Assembly (NCBI GenBank): GCA_021204375.1
Contig: JAJPZL010000253.1
Location: 1 to 7,540 of the forward strand
Direction: 5' to 3'
Source of the DNA: Bacteroides sp.
GTDB lineage: Bacteria > Bacteroidota > Bacteroidia > Bacteroidales > Bacteroidaceae
DNA length: 7,540 bases
Position numbers and translations under genes: made by a program. The notes under the pieces were generated by a model. The model saw only the letters and a list, made by a program, of their open reading frames with translations, made no database searches and had not been told where the DNA came from. Shown piece after piece: positions 1 through 6,641 of the stretch. The first letter of the stretch is position 1. Every line of letters starts with the position of its first letter.

Positions 1-22
1 GAACAAGGTCGAAGTGCCCTGA
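1..22 (+). CDS. Probable C-terminal end of a MoxR-type AAA+ ATPase (partial)
   Basis: Only the last few codons are present. In the frame starting at base 2 they read N-K-V-E-V-P followed by TGA at 20-22. MoxR ATPases of Bacteroidales commonly end in a short Lys-Val-x-Val-Pro-like tail, and a moxR gene is the standard neighbour just upstream of DUF58 in bat operons. MoxR proteins are cytoplasmic AAA+ chaperone-like ATPases thought to remodel or activate VWA-domain partners, which fits the three VWA genes downstream. No Walker or sensor motif lies inside the window, so the call rests on six residues plus gene order. The two other forward frames are also open here (to 75 and to about 70), so the reading frame is not proven by the sequence alone. 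Confidence 0.55.
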
Positions 23-91
23 TTTCCATGCAATTGTTGACGAAACCGATCTTAGACACGGTTTTAATTAATTAAATATCATCTAAATGTA
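23..91 (+). other. Short intergenic gap before the DUF58 gene
   Basis: This 69-base AT-rich spacer lies between the probable moxR stop and the DUF58 start. I looked for the Bacteroidetes promoter pattern (TTTG near -33 with TAnnTTTG near -7) and did not find a convincing copy. I also saw no inverted repeat strong enough to be a terminator. It is the longest gap in the block, so an internal start site is possible, but the simplest reading is that transcription continues through from moxR. Confidence 0.4.
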
Positions 92-964
92 ATGGAATCA
101 ACCGAGTTATTAAAAAAAGTACGTCGGATTGAAATAAAGACCAGAGGACTTTCCAGCAACATTTTTGCGGGACAATATCGTTCTGCTTTTAAGGGAAGGG
201 GTATGGCCTTTTCAGAAGTAAGGGAGTATCAGTTCGGAGATGATATCCGTGATATTGACTGGAACGTGACCGCCCGCTTTAACCGTCCTTATATTAAGGT
301 TTTTGAAGAGGAGCGGGAAATGACTGTTATGTTACTGATCGATATTTCAGGCAGTTTGGATTTCGGTACTTCGGGACAACTGAAAAAGGATATGGTTACG
401 GAGATTGCGGCTACACTGGCGTTCTCGGCTATTCAGAACAACGATAAGATCGGAGTTATTTTTTTTTCCGACCGCATTGAGAAGTTTATTCCTCCCAAAA
501 AAGGAAAAAAGCATATTCTTTATATCATCAGGGAGTTACTGGATTTCCGGGCGGAGAGCCGGCGCACCAATATACGTCTGGGAATGGAGTATCTGACCCG
601 GGCTATTAAGAAGCGGTGCACTGCCTTTGTGATTTCTGACTTTATTGACAATACGGAAGAGTTTAAAAATAGTCTGACTATTGCAAACCGGAAACATGAT
701 CTGGTAGCAATACAGGTTTATGACAGGCGAGTAGCAGAATTACCTTCGGTAGGACTTATGAAGGTAAAAGATGCGGAGACCGGTTATGAACAGTGGATCA
801 ATACTTCATCGGCGAAACTCCGGAATGCACATCATGCCTGGTGGAGTAAGAAACAGGCACAATTAAGTGAAGCTTTTACTAAAAGTAATGTGGATGCTGT
901 TTCGGTACGTACCGACCAGGATTACGTAAAGGCTTTATTGAGTCTATTTGCGAAAAGGAATTAA
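92..964 (+). CDS. DUF58 family protein with a von Willebrand factor A-like domain
   Basis: This 290-residue protein has no signal peptide or membrane segment, so it is expected in the cytoplasm. The DUF58 signature sits at about residues 43-62: VREYQFGDDIRDIDWN, then the TAR triplet. A VWA-like fold follows, with a complete metal-ion-dependent adhesion site: D84-I-S86-G-S88, a probable metal-binding Thr at 159, and the second Asp at 183 in the FVISDF strand. DUF58 proteins almost always sit beside a MoxR ATPase and are thought to be its partner or adaptor; the biochemical role is unknown. The ATG at 92 gives the usual N-terminus for the family (ESTELLKKVRRIEIKTRGL) and the usual length of about 290 residues. 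The stop is 4 bases from the next ATG, implying shared translation. Codon use matches the neighbours. The family call is very secure; the function is inferred only from context. Confidence 0.96.
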   Translation: MESTELLKKVRRIEIKTRGLSSNIFAGQYRSAFKGRGMAFSEVREYQFGDDIRDIDWNVTARFNRPYIKVFEEEREMTVMLLIDISGSLDFGTSGQLKKDMVTEIAATLAFSAIQNNDKIGVIFFSDRIEKFIPPKKGKKHILYIIRELLDFRAESRRTNIRLGMEYLTRAIKKRCTAFVISDFIDNTEEFKNSLTIANRKHDLVAIQVYDRRVAELPSVGLMKVKDAETGYEQWINTSSAKLRNAHHAWWSKKQAQLSEAFTKSNVDAVSVRTDQDYVKALLSLFAKRN

Positions 965-968
965 TAAG

Positions 969-2039
969 ATGAATAAATACCTGATACTAATACTTATACT
1001 GTTTTCTACGGCTTTTCGGGTAACTGCCCAGACTGTGACGGTAGATGCTAGTATTGACTCTTTACAGATCCTTATCGGTGAGCAGACAAAGGTACAGCTG
1101 GAGGTGACAATGGATGCCTCTCAGCGGGCTGTTTTTCCTTTGTTGGCTGATATACTGATTACGGGGGTTGAGATTCTGGATATTGCCCGTCCGGATACTC
1201 AATATCTGAATAACAGGCAGCGTATGCATATTATACAGGAGTATACGATCACCTCTTTTGATTCGGATCTTTATTATATTCCTCCTTTTGAGGTGATGGT
1301 AGATACGACTGTATACCAGTCTAATCCATTGGCCCTTAAAGTTTATACGGTTCCTGTTGATACAATGAATACGGATATTTTTTTCGGGTCCAAGCCGGTA
1401 ATGAAGGCTCCATTTGCCTGGGAAGACTGGAGAGGGCTATTGTTACTTTCTATTCTTTGTATTCCCTTGCTTATCCTGGCTATTTATCTGATCATTCGTT
1501 TCAATGATAATAAACCTATTCTTCGTACTATAAAGATAGAGCCTAAATTACCTCCTCATGAACAGGCGATGAAGGAGATCGACCGTATCAAGCAGGAAAA
1601 GGTGGCTGCAAAGGATAATCCGAAAGAGTATTATACACAGCTTACGGATGTGATCCGTACCTATATTAAGGATCGGTATGGTTTCAATGCGCTGGAGATG
1701 ACTTCTTCGGAGATCATAGAACATTTGCTTGGTCTGGAAAGTAAGGAGTCTCTGAATGACCTGCGGGAGTTGTTCAGTACCGCTGACCTGGTTAAGTTTG
1801 CCAAACATGCTCCGCTGATGAATGAGAATGATGCAAATCTGATCCATGCGGTTGAATTTGTCAATCAGACCAAGGTGGAAGTAGACCCGAATGCTGTACC
1901 GGTACCCACTGAGATTACCATTGAAGAGAAACGTTCCAGAAAAACCAAGATAGTATTGGGAATGGCTATTGGAGTAATAAGTGTAGCTATAGTAGCTATA
2001 TTGGTTTATATTGGGATTGAACTGTATAATCAGTTTTAA
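969..2039 (+). CDS. DUF4381/BatD-like membrane protein between DUF58 and batA (compact BatD paralogue)
   Basis: The protein has 356 residues from the ATG at 969. That start is preferred to an upstream TTG at 948, which would overlap the DUF58 gene and delay the signal peptide. Residues 1-20 form a signal peptide ending TA-QT. Residues 22-130 are a beta-rich periplasmic region resembling the first Ig-like repeat of BatD, including a YYIPPFEV strand that matches TFDIPGATI in BatD. A membrane segment lies at about 155-177. Residues 185-305 form a charged helical cytoplasmic domain containing LPPHEQAMKEIDRIK and YYTQLTDVIRTYIKDRYGF, the pattern seen in DUF4381-type proteins and in the BatD C-terminus. 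A second membrane helix spans about 328-352 and leaves a four-residue tail. The position between DUF58 and batA is typical for the operon. No enzyme motif is visible. It probably scaffolds the periplasmic VWA proteins and passes contact to the cytoplasmic MoxR/DUF58 pair; that role is inference. Confidence 0.93.
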   Translation: MNKYLILILILFSTAFRVTAQTVTVDASIDSLQILIGEQTKVQLEVTMDASQRAVFPLLADILITGVEILDIARPDTQYLNNRQRMHIIQEYTITSFDSDLYYIPPFEVMVDTTVYQSNPLALKVYTVPVDTMNTDIFFGSKPVMKAPFAWEDWRGLLLLSILCIPLLILAIYLIIRFNDNKPILRTIKIEPKLPPHEQAMKEIDRIKQEKVAAKDNPKEYYTQLTDVIRTYIKDRYGFNALEMTSSEIIEHLLGLESKESLNDLRELFSTADLVKFAKHAPLMNENDANLIHAVEFVNQTKVEVDPNAVPVPTEITIEEKRSRKTKIVLGMAIGVISVAIVAILVYIGIELYNQF

Positions 2040-2055
2040 TTGAAACAGAGTAAAG

Positions 2056-3039
2056 ATGATATTTGCTAATATTGGATATTTATTTCTTCTGATACTGCTT
2101 ATACCTTACATTGTATGGTATATACTGAAACACAAACAATCAGAACCGACGTTGCAGGTTTCGGATACACGGGTGTATAAATATGCTCCGAAAAGTATCA
2201 GAATATATTTGTTGCACCTTCCTTTTATTTTGCGATTGATCACCTTTATCCTGATCATTCTGGTCCTGGCTCGTCCTCAGACTACGGACAAGTGGCAGAA
2301 TAGTGAGGTAGAGGGAATAGATATTATGCTGGCTATTGATATTTCGACCAGTATGCTGGCAGAAGATCTGAAGCCAAACCGTCTGGAGGCGGCCAAGGAT
2401 GTGGCATCCCGGTTTATAAACGGGCGTCCTAACGATAATATCGGGATCACGTTGTTTGCCGGTGAGAGTTTTACCCAGTGTCCTTTAACGGTGGATCATT
2501 CGGTGTTGTTGAACCTGATGCAGTCTATACAGTGTGGATTGGTAGAGGATGGGACAGCCATTGGTATGGGGATTGCCAATGCGGTAACCCGTTTGAAGGA
2601 TAGTCAGGCGAAATCGAAAGTGATCATCCTACTTACTGACGGAACAAATAATATGGGAGATATCTCTCCGCTTACGGCTGCTGAAATTGCCAAAAGTTTT
2701 GGTATTCGCATTTACTCCATTGGGGTCGGAACAAAAGGGACGGCTCCTTATCAGTACCGTACTGCCATGGGAGTGCAGTATGTAAATGTGGAGGTGGATA
2801 TTGATGAGGAAACATTGATCCAGATATCTGCGGCTACTGACGGAGAGTATTTCCGGGCCGAGAGTACTTCCAAGTTGCAGGAGGTTTATCAGGAAATTGA
2901 TAAACTGGAGAAGACTAAGCTGAATGTCAAAGAGTTTAGTAAAAGAGAAGAGGAGTATAAATGGTTTGCGCTGGCCACATTCGCAGCTTTATTACTGGAG
3001 TTGATTATGCGATATGTGGTGCTCAAACGGATTCCCTAA
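2056..3039 (+). CDS. batA: BatA, membrane-anchored VWA-domain protein
   Basis: This 327-residue protein is close to the usual BatA length. Membrane segments are predicted at about 4-23, 52-72 and 303-322. The VWA domain spans about 86-280 and has a complete metal site: D95-I-S97-T-S99, T167 in DGTAIG, and D195 in ILLTDG. The LARPQ motif right after the second helix (71-75) and the MLAEDLKPNRLEAAK stretch at 100-114 are characteristic of BatA/BatB. The Lys/Arg-rich loop between helices 1 and 2 and the basic C-terminus (LKRIP) suggest that both face the cytoplasm, which puts the VWA domain in the periplasm. The gene starts 16 bases after the preceding stop, behind an AT-rich gagtaaag leader with only a weak ribosome-binding site. 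The VWA site presumably binds Mg2+ and a protein ligand. BatA was linked to aerotolerance in B. fragilis, but its ligand is unknown. Confidence 0.97.
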   Translation: MIFANIGYLFLLILLIPYIVWYILKHKQSEPTLQVSDTRVYKYAPKSIRIYLLHLPFILRLITFILIILVLARPQTTDKWQNSEVEGIDIMLAIDISTSMLAEDLKPNRLEAAKDVASRFINGRPNDNIGITLFAGESFTQCPLTVDHSVLLNLMQSIQCGLVEDGTAIGMGIANAVTRLKDSQAKSKVIILLTDGTNNMGDISPLTAAEIAKSFGIRIYSIGVGTKGTAPYQYRTAMGVQYVNVEVDIDEETLIQISAATDGEYFRAESTSKLQEVYQEIDKLEKTKLNVKEFSKREEEYKWFALATFAALLLELIMRYVVLKRIP

Positions 3040-3044
3040 TTTAA

Positions 3045-3051
3045 AAAGGAG
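3045..3051 (+). promoter_or_regulatory. Strong Shine-Dalgarno site before batB
   Basis: AAAGGAG lies 8 bases before the batB ATG, an almost ideal anti-16S match and spacing. It stands out because Bacteroidetes genes often lack such sites. The other starts here have weaker ones: AGAGGA at 4781-4786, 7 bases before batD; AAGAGG at 6634-6639, only 2 bases before batE; and a poor match before batA. Confidence 0.7.
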
Positions 3052-3059
3052 ATAAAGAT

Positions 3060-4079
3060 ATGTTCAGATTTGCAGAACCGGCTTATTTATATCTTTTGCT
3101 GATCATACCAGTATTGGTTTTACTATATATTCATTCTGTTTATAGCAGAAGAAAGGATATTAAACGTTTTGGTGATCCGGAGTTACTGGCCGGGTTGATG
3201 CCGGAGGTTTCCCAGTATCGTCCTTCCGTTAAATTCGGTTTGTTGCTGACAGCATTGACCTTATTGATTTTTGTGATTGCACGCCCGCAATTCGGAGCGA
3301 AGTACGAGACAGTGAAAAGGAGTGGGGTAGAAGTTATTATTGCCCTGGATATCTCTAACTCTATGTTGGCGGAGGATGTTGCTCCCAATCGTCTGGAACG
3401 TGCAAAAAGAGTGATATCCCGTATGGTAGATGATCTGGAAAATGATAAAGTGGCCATGATCGTATTTGCAGGAGATGCGTTTACACAGCTTCCGATCACT
3501 TCGGATTTTATTTCAGCCAAGATGTTCCTGAGTTCGATCGATCCGTCATTGATCGCCCGTCAGGGTACTGATATTCGTGCAGCTATTGAATTGGCTCAAC
3601 GTAGTTTTACTCCTCAGGAGGGAGTGGGAAGATCTATTGTTATTATTACGGATGGTGAAAGTCACGAAGGGGGAGCCGTGGAAGCTGCGCAGAAGGCAGC
3701 GGCTGATGATATTCAGGTAAATGTATTAGGAATTGGTTCTCCGGATGGGGCTCCCATTCCGGATGGTCGGAATAATTACCGGAAGGACCGGGAGGGAAAT
3801 ATCGTGATCACCCGACTTAATGAAGAGATGTGTCAGGAGATCTCCCGGGCAGGCAATGGAATTTATGTAAGGGTTGATAATTCAAACACTGCCCAGAGAG
3901 CGATTCGAAGTGAAATTGATAAGCTGGCCAAGGCAGATGTAGAAACGAAGGTGTTTACTCAATATAATGAACAGTTCCAGGCTATAGCCTGGATGGTACT
4001 GGCTTTTTTAATACTGGAGATCTTACTTTTAAATAAGAAAAACCCGTTGTTTAAAAATATAAAGCTGTTTTCTAAATGA
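3060..4079 (+). CDS. batB: BatB, membrane-anchored VWA-domain protein
   Basis: This 339-residue protein is a tandem paralogue of BatA with the same layout. Membrane segments lie at about 8-25, 57-74 and 307-324, with a VWA domain at about 88-290. The metal site is complete: D97-I-S99-N-S101, T170 in RQGTDIR, and D198 in IITDGES. Shared landmarks with BatA are the ARPQ motif after helix 2, MLAEDVAPNRLERAK (102-116) and FAGDAFTQLPIT (136-147). BatB has an extra loop at about 228-248 with GSPDGAPIPDG, often seen in this branch. Basic stretches at 30-36 (RRKDIKR) and in the C-terminal tail (NKKNPLFKNIK) point to the cytoplasm, so the VWA domain should be periplasmic. It is preceded by the best ribosome-binding site in the window, and its stop overlaps the batC start as ATGA, a sign of translational coupling. 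It probably forms a complex with BatA; this is inference. Confidence 0.97.
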   Translation: MFRFAEPAYLYLLLIIPVLVLLYIHSVYSRRKDIKRFGDPELLAGLMPEVSQYRPSVKFGLLLTALTLLIFVIARPQFGAKYETVKRSGVEVIIALDISNSMLAEDVAPNRLERAKRVISRMVDDLENDKVAMIVFAGDAFTQLPITSDFISAKMFLSSIDPSLIARQGTDIRAAIELAQRSFTPQEGVGRSIVIITDGESHEGGAVEAAQKAAADDIQVNVLGIGSPDGAPIPDGRNNYRKDREGNIVITRLNEEMCQEISRAGNGIYVRVDNSNTAQRAIRSEIDKLAKADVETKVFTQYNEQFQAIAWMVLAFLILEILLLNKKNPLFKNIKLFSK

Positions 4080-4771
4080 GAAGATATACAGGAATAATCA
4101 GGTATGGTATGATAGGCTTTTTGCTACTGACTATATTTTCATTGGGAGGGTATGCTCAGAAAGCAGAGAGAGAATATTTGCGGAAGGGAAATAAAGCTTT
4201 TAACGATACGGCGTATGTAAATGCTGAGGTGTATTACCGGAAGGCTCTGGAGGTGAATCCGAAGTCATCTACGGCTATGTATAATCTGGGTAATACCTTG
4301 ATGATGGAGCAGAAATTCCAGGAAGCTATGGATCAGTATCAGGCTGCTGCCAGTATTGAAAAGAATAAAAATAAACTTTCGCATATCCACCATAACGGAG
4401 GGGTTATTTTTCATGCAAGTCAGGATTATGCCAAGGCTATTGAGATGTATAAGGAGGCACTTCGCAATAATCCGCACGATGATGAAACCCGTTATAACCT
4501 GGCTTTAGCTCAGTATATGTTGGAAAATGGGGGCGGAGAGGACCAGAATCAGGATAATGAGGATCAGAACCAGAATGAAGATCAACAGGACCAACAGCAA
4601 AACCAGGACAAGCAGGATCAAAACCAGGATCAGCAACAGAATGAGAATGAAATGTCCAGGGAAAATGCCGAACAGCTGTTGAATTCTGTAATGCAGGATG
4701 AAAAAGAGGTCCAGGATAAGGTAAAGCAGCAACAGGTGATTCGTGGCAGGGAATTGGATAAGGATTGGTAA
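4076..4771 (+). CDS. batC: BatC, exported TPR protein with a Gln/Asn/Asp-rich tail
   Basis: This 231-residue protein starts within the batB stop (ATGA, 4-base overlap). Residues 1-27 look like a signal peptide ending GGYA-QK; no later membrane segment is seen, so the mature protein is predicted to be periplasmic. Three TPR units can be read: about 30-63 (G38, A41, A50, Y54, A57, P62), 65-98 (YNLGN at 69-73, F81, A84, Y88) and 101-137 (G108, Y118, A121, Y125, A128, P133). A low-complexity stretch rich in Gln, Asn, Asp and Glu covers about 155-192. It is followed by a charged helical end carrying NAEQLLNSVMQDEKEVQDK and finishing RELDKDW, a conserved-looking terminus. TPR domains bind peptides or proteins, so BatC is likely a scaffold for the BatA/BatB/BatD assembly. 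No catalytic motif is present. The family call is secure from the TPR architecture and its place between batB and batD. Confidence 0.94.
   Translation: MRRYTGIIRYGMIGFLLLTIFSLGGYAQKAEREYLRKGNKAFNDTAYVNAEVYYRKALEVNPKSSTAMYNLGNTLMMEQKFQEAMDQYQAAASIEKNKNKLSHIHHNGGVIFHASQDYAKAIEMYKEALRNNPHDDETRYNLALAQYMLENGGGEDQNQDNEDQNQNEDQQDQQQNQDKQDQNQDQQQNENEMSRENAEQLLNSVMQDEKEVQDKVKQQQVIRGRELDKDW
4538..4651 (+). repeat. Degenerate in-frame repeat encoding the Gln/Asn/Asp/Glu tract of BatC
   Basis: About 114 bases are built from imperfect copies of short purine-rich units such as CAGGATCA, CAGGACAAG and AACCAGGA, in frame with batC residues 155-192. The tract contains almost only Gln, Asn, Asp, Glu and a little Lys. 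The copies vary at synonymous and near-synonymous positions, so the array is old or under selection for composition rather than a recent perfect expansion. It links the TPR part to the conserved C-terminal helix. The array also creates a long open frame on the opposite strand that should not be read as a gene. Confidence 0.75.
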
Positions 4772-4793
4772 TTAAATATTAGAGGATATAAAG

Positions 4794-6635
4794 ATGAGAA
4801 ATATAGTAATATTGCTGTTTAGCCTGCTTACAATGGGCTATATGCTGGCTGCTGATAATATTCAGTTTACGGCTTCTGCGCCTGACGCTGTAGTACTCGG
4901 CGATCAGTTTAGGCTTACATATACTATTACTACCCATAAGGTTAAGGATTTCCGTGCTCCTGGTATTAAGAATTTTGAAGTACTGATGGGTCCTATGCGT
5001 TCACAGCGGAGCAATACGGAGATAATAAACGGTACGGTAAAATCTACCAATAGTATTACATTTACTTATACGCTGCTGGCAACGGAAGAGGGTACATTTG
5101 ATATTCCGGGGGCAACCATCGTTGCGGATGGCAAATCCATGACCTCTAATAGTGTAAAGGTAAAGGTATTGCCGCAGGATAAAGATGCGGGAAATAATGC
5201 CGGCGGAGGAGGTCGTTCGGGGAATACGGGCTCATCAGCGGCTTCCCGCAGTACGGATAATAGTGTTTCTGATCAGGATCTCTTTATTACAGTTACGGCG
5301 AATAAGGTAAATGTGTATGAGCAGGAGGCTTTTTTGTTGACTTATAAAATTTATACGGCTGTTGACCTACGTCAGCTTGAGAATGCAAAGTTGCCGGATT
5401 TTACCGGTTTTCATTCTCAGGAGGTAGAGAGAGAAATTAAATGGACTTTAGAGAACTATCGGGGAAAGAATTATAATACAACGGTATATCGTCAGTTTGT
5501 TTTATTTCCTCAACAAACCGGTGAGTTAAAGATAGAGCCGGCACGTTTTGATGCTTCGGTGGCACGTATGGTAAGGAATGTAGATCCGTTCGAAGCGTTT
5601 TTTAATGGGGGATCTAATTATGTAATGGTGAAGAAGACCCTTACTACTCCGGCTTTAACGATCAATGTGGGTGCTTTGCCTTCCGGAAAACCTTCTGGTT
5701 TCACGGATGCGGTGGGACAGTTCAATATAACTTCTTCTATTAGTTCACAGGAAGTAAAAACTAATGACGCTATTACCTTAAAGCTGGTTATATCGGGGGT
5801 TGGAAACCTGAAACTTCTTTCTAATCCGGAGGTGAAATTCCCGGATGATTTTGAGGTATATGATCCGAAGGTGGAAACAAACTCAGTATTGACCCAGGAT
5901 GGTTTATCCGGTAATCGTACTATTGAGTATCTGGTCATTCCGCGACATGCAGGCGAGTATAAAATACCTGCGGTAAGTTTTTCTTACTTTGATACCAAAG
6001 CTAAAGAGTATAAAACACTTACAACGGAGGAGTATACCATCAGGGTTGATAAAGGAGAAGGTAACTCTGAACAGGTGATCGCTAACTTTACCAATAAAGA
6101 AAATCTCAAAGTACTGGGAGAGGACATCCGGTTTATCAAATTGAATAATGTAAAACCGGAACCACGGGATATATTCTTTGTGGGTACTTTATCTTATTAT
6201 TTGTGGTATATGATACCGGCTCTGTTATTTATTGCTTTTGTTGTAGGGTACAGGAAGAGAGCTAGTGAAAATGCTAATGCTGTAAAGGTAAAAACCAAAA
6301 AGGCAAATAAGATAGCTCTGAAACGTTTGAAACTGGCTGCTAAACTGCTTAGTGAAGATAAAAAGGATGCTTTTTATGATGAAGCATTAAGGGCACAGTG
6401 GGGCTATATTGGTGACAAACTGAATATTCCGGTATCTGAACTGAACAAAGATAATGTTCAGCAGGAGTTACAGAGGGCAGGAGTGAGTGAGGAGTTGATC
6501 GAAGAGTTTATTGCTACCCTGAATGAGTGTGAGTTTGCCCGCTATGCTCCCGGTGACCAGCATCAGGCTATGGATAAGGTATATCAGGCTGCTGTTTCAG
6601 TGATCAGTAATATGGAAAACTCAATTAAATACTAA
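4794..6635 (+). CDS. batD: BatD, large inner-membrane protein with periplasmic Ig-like repeats
   Basis: This 613-residue protein has a typical BatD length. Residues 1-20 are a signal peptide (MLAA-DN). The periplasmic part appears to hold three related beta-sandwich repeats at about 22-127, 162-293 and 308-419. Each starts with a V/I-x-L/N-x-(G/E/N)-(D/E/Q)-like strand and ends with a G-E/T-(F/L/Y)-x-I-x-P-like strand: TFDIPGATI (101-109), ELKIEPARF (244-252) and EYKIPAVSF (389-397). A Gly/Ser/Asn-rich linker at about 131-160 separates repeats 1 and 2. One membrane helix lies at about 466-486, followed by a basic stretch (YRKR, then KVKTKKANK) that places residues 487-613 in the cytoplasm. 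That C-terminal region is helical and resembles the equivalent region of the unnamed gene at 969-2039. A clear AGAGGA site lies 7 bases before the ATG. No active site is visible; a scaffold between periplasm and cytoplasm is the likely role. Confidence 0.96.
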   Translation: MRNIVILLFSLLTMGYMLAADNIQFTASAPDAVVLGDQFRLTYTITTHKVKDFRAPGIKNFEVLMGPMRSQRSNTEIINGTVKSTNSITFTYTLLATEEGTFDIPGATIVADGKSMTSNSVKVKVLPQDKDAGNNAGGGGRSGNTGSSAASRSTDNSVSDQDLFITVTANKVNVYEQEAFLLTYKIYTAVDLRQLENAKLPDFTGFHSQEVEREIKWTLENYRGKNYNTTVYRQFVLFPQQTGELKIEPARFDASVARMVRNVDPFEAFFNGGSNYVMVKKTLTTPALTINVGALPSGKPSGFTDAVGQFNITSSISSQEVKTNDAITLKLVISGVGNLKLLSNPEVKFPDDFEVYDPKVETNSVLTQDGLSGNRTIEYLVIPRHAGEYKIPAVSFSYFDTKAKEYKTLTTEEYTIRVDKGEGNSEQVIANFTNKENLKVLGEDIRFIKLNNVKPEPRDIFFVGTLSYYLWYMIPALLFIAFVVGYRKRASENANAVKVKTKKANKIALKRLKLAAKLLSEDKKDAFYDEALRAQWGYIGDKLNIPVSELNKDNVQQELQRAGVSEELIEEFIATLNECEFARYAPGDQHQAMDKVYQAAVSVISNMENSIKY

Positions 6636-6641
6636 GAGGTT

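Noticed and set aside
1..75. Alternative open reading in frame 1 (EQGRSALISMQLL...) and frame 3 running into the gap
   Set aside because: Neither resembles a MoxR end or another family I know; the frame ending NKVEVP with a stop at 20-22 fits the expected upstream gene better.
405..596. Short + strand open frame inside the DUF58 gene
   Set aside because: It lies fully inside a well-supported gene in another frame, and its translation is Arg/Ser/Phe-rich without recognisable motifs.
948..968. Upstream TTG start extending the unnamed BatD-like protein by seven residues
   Set aside because: It would overlap the DUF58 coding end and put MRKGINK before a signal peptide that is already complete from the ATG at 969.
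3140..3520. Minus-strand open frame of 126 codons inside batB
   Set aside because: It is the mirror of the conserved VWA coding sequence; the Ser-rich translation has no family resemblance.
4505..4732. Minus-strand open frame with a very hydrophobic Leu/Ile/Val translation
   Set aside because: It is the antisense of the Gln/Asn/Asp repeat of batC; complementing GAT/CAG/AAC codons gives Leu, Ile and Val by default, so the apparent membrane protein is an artefact.
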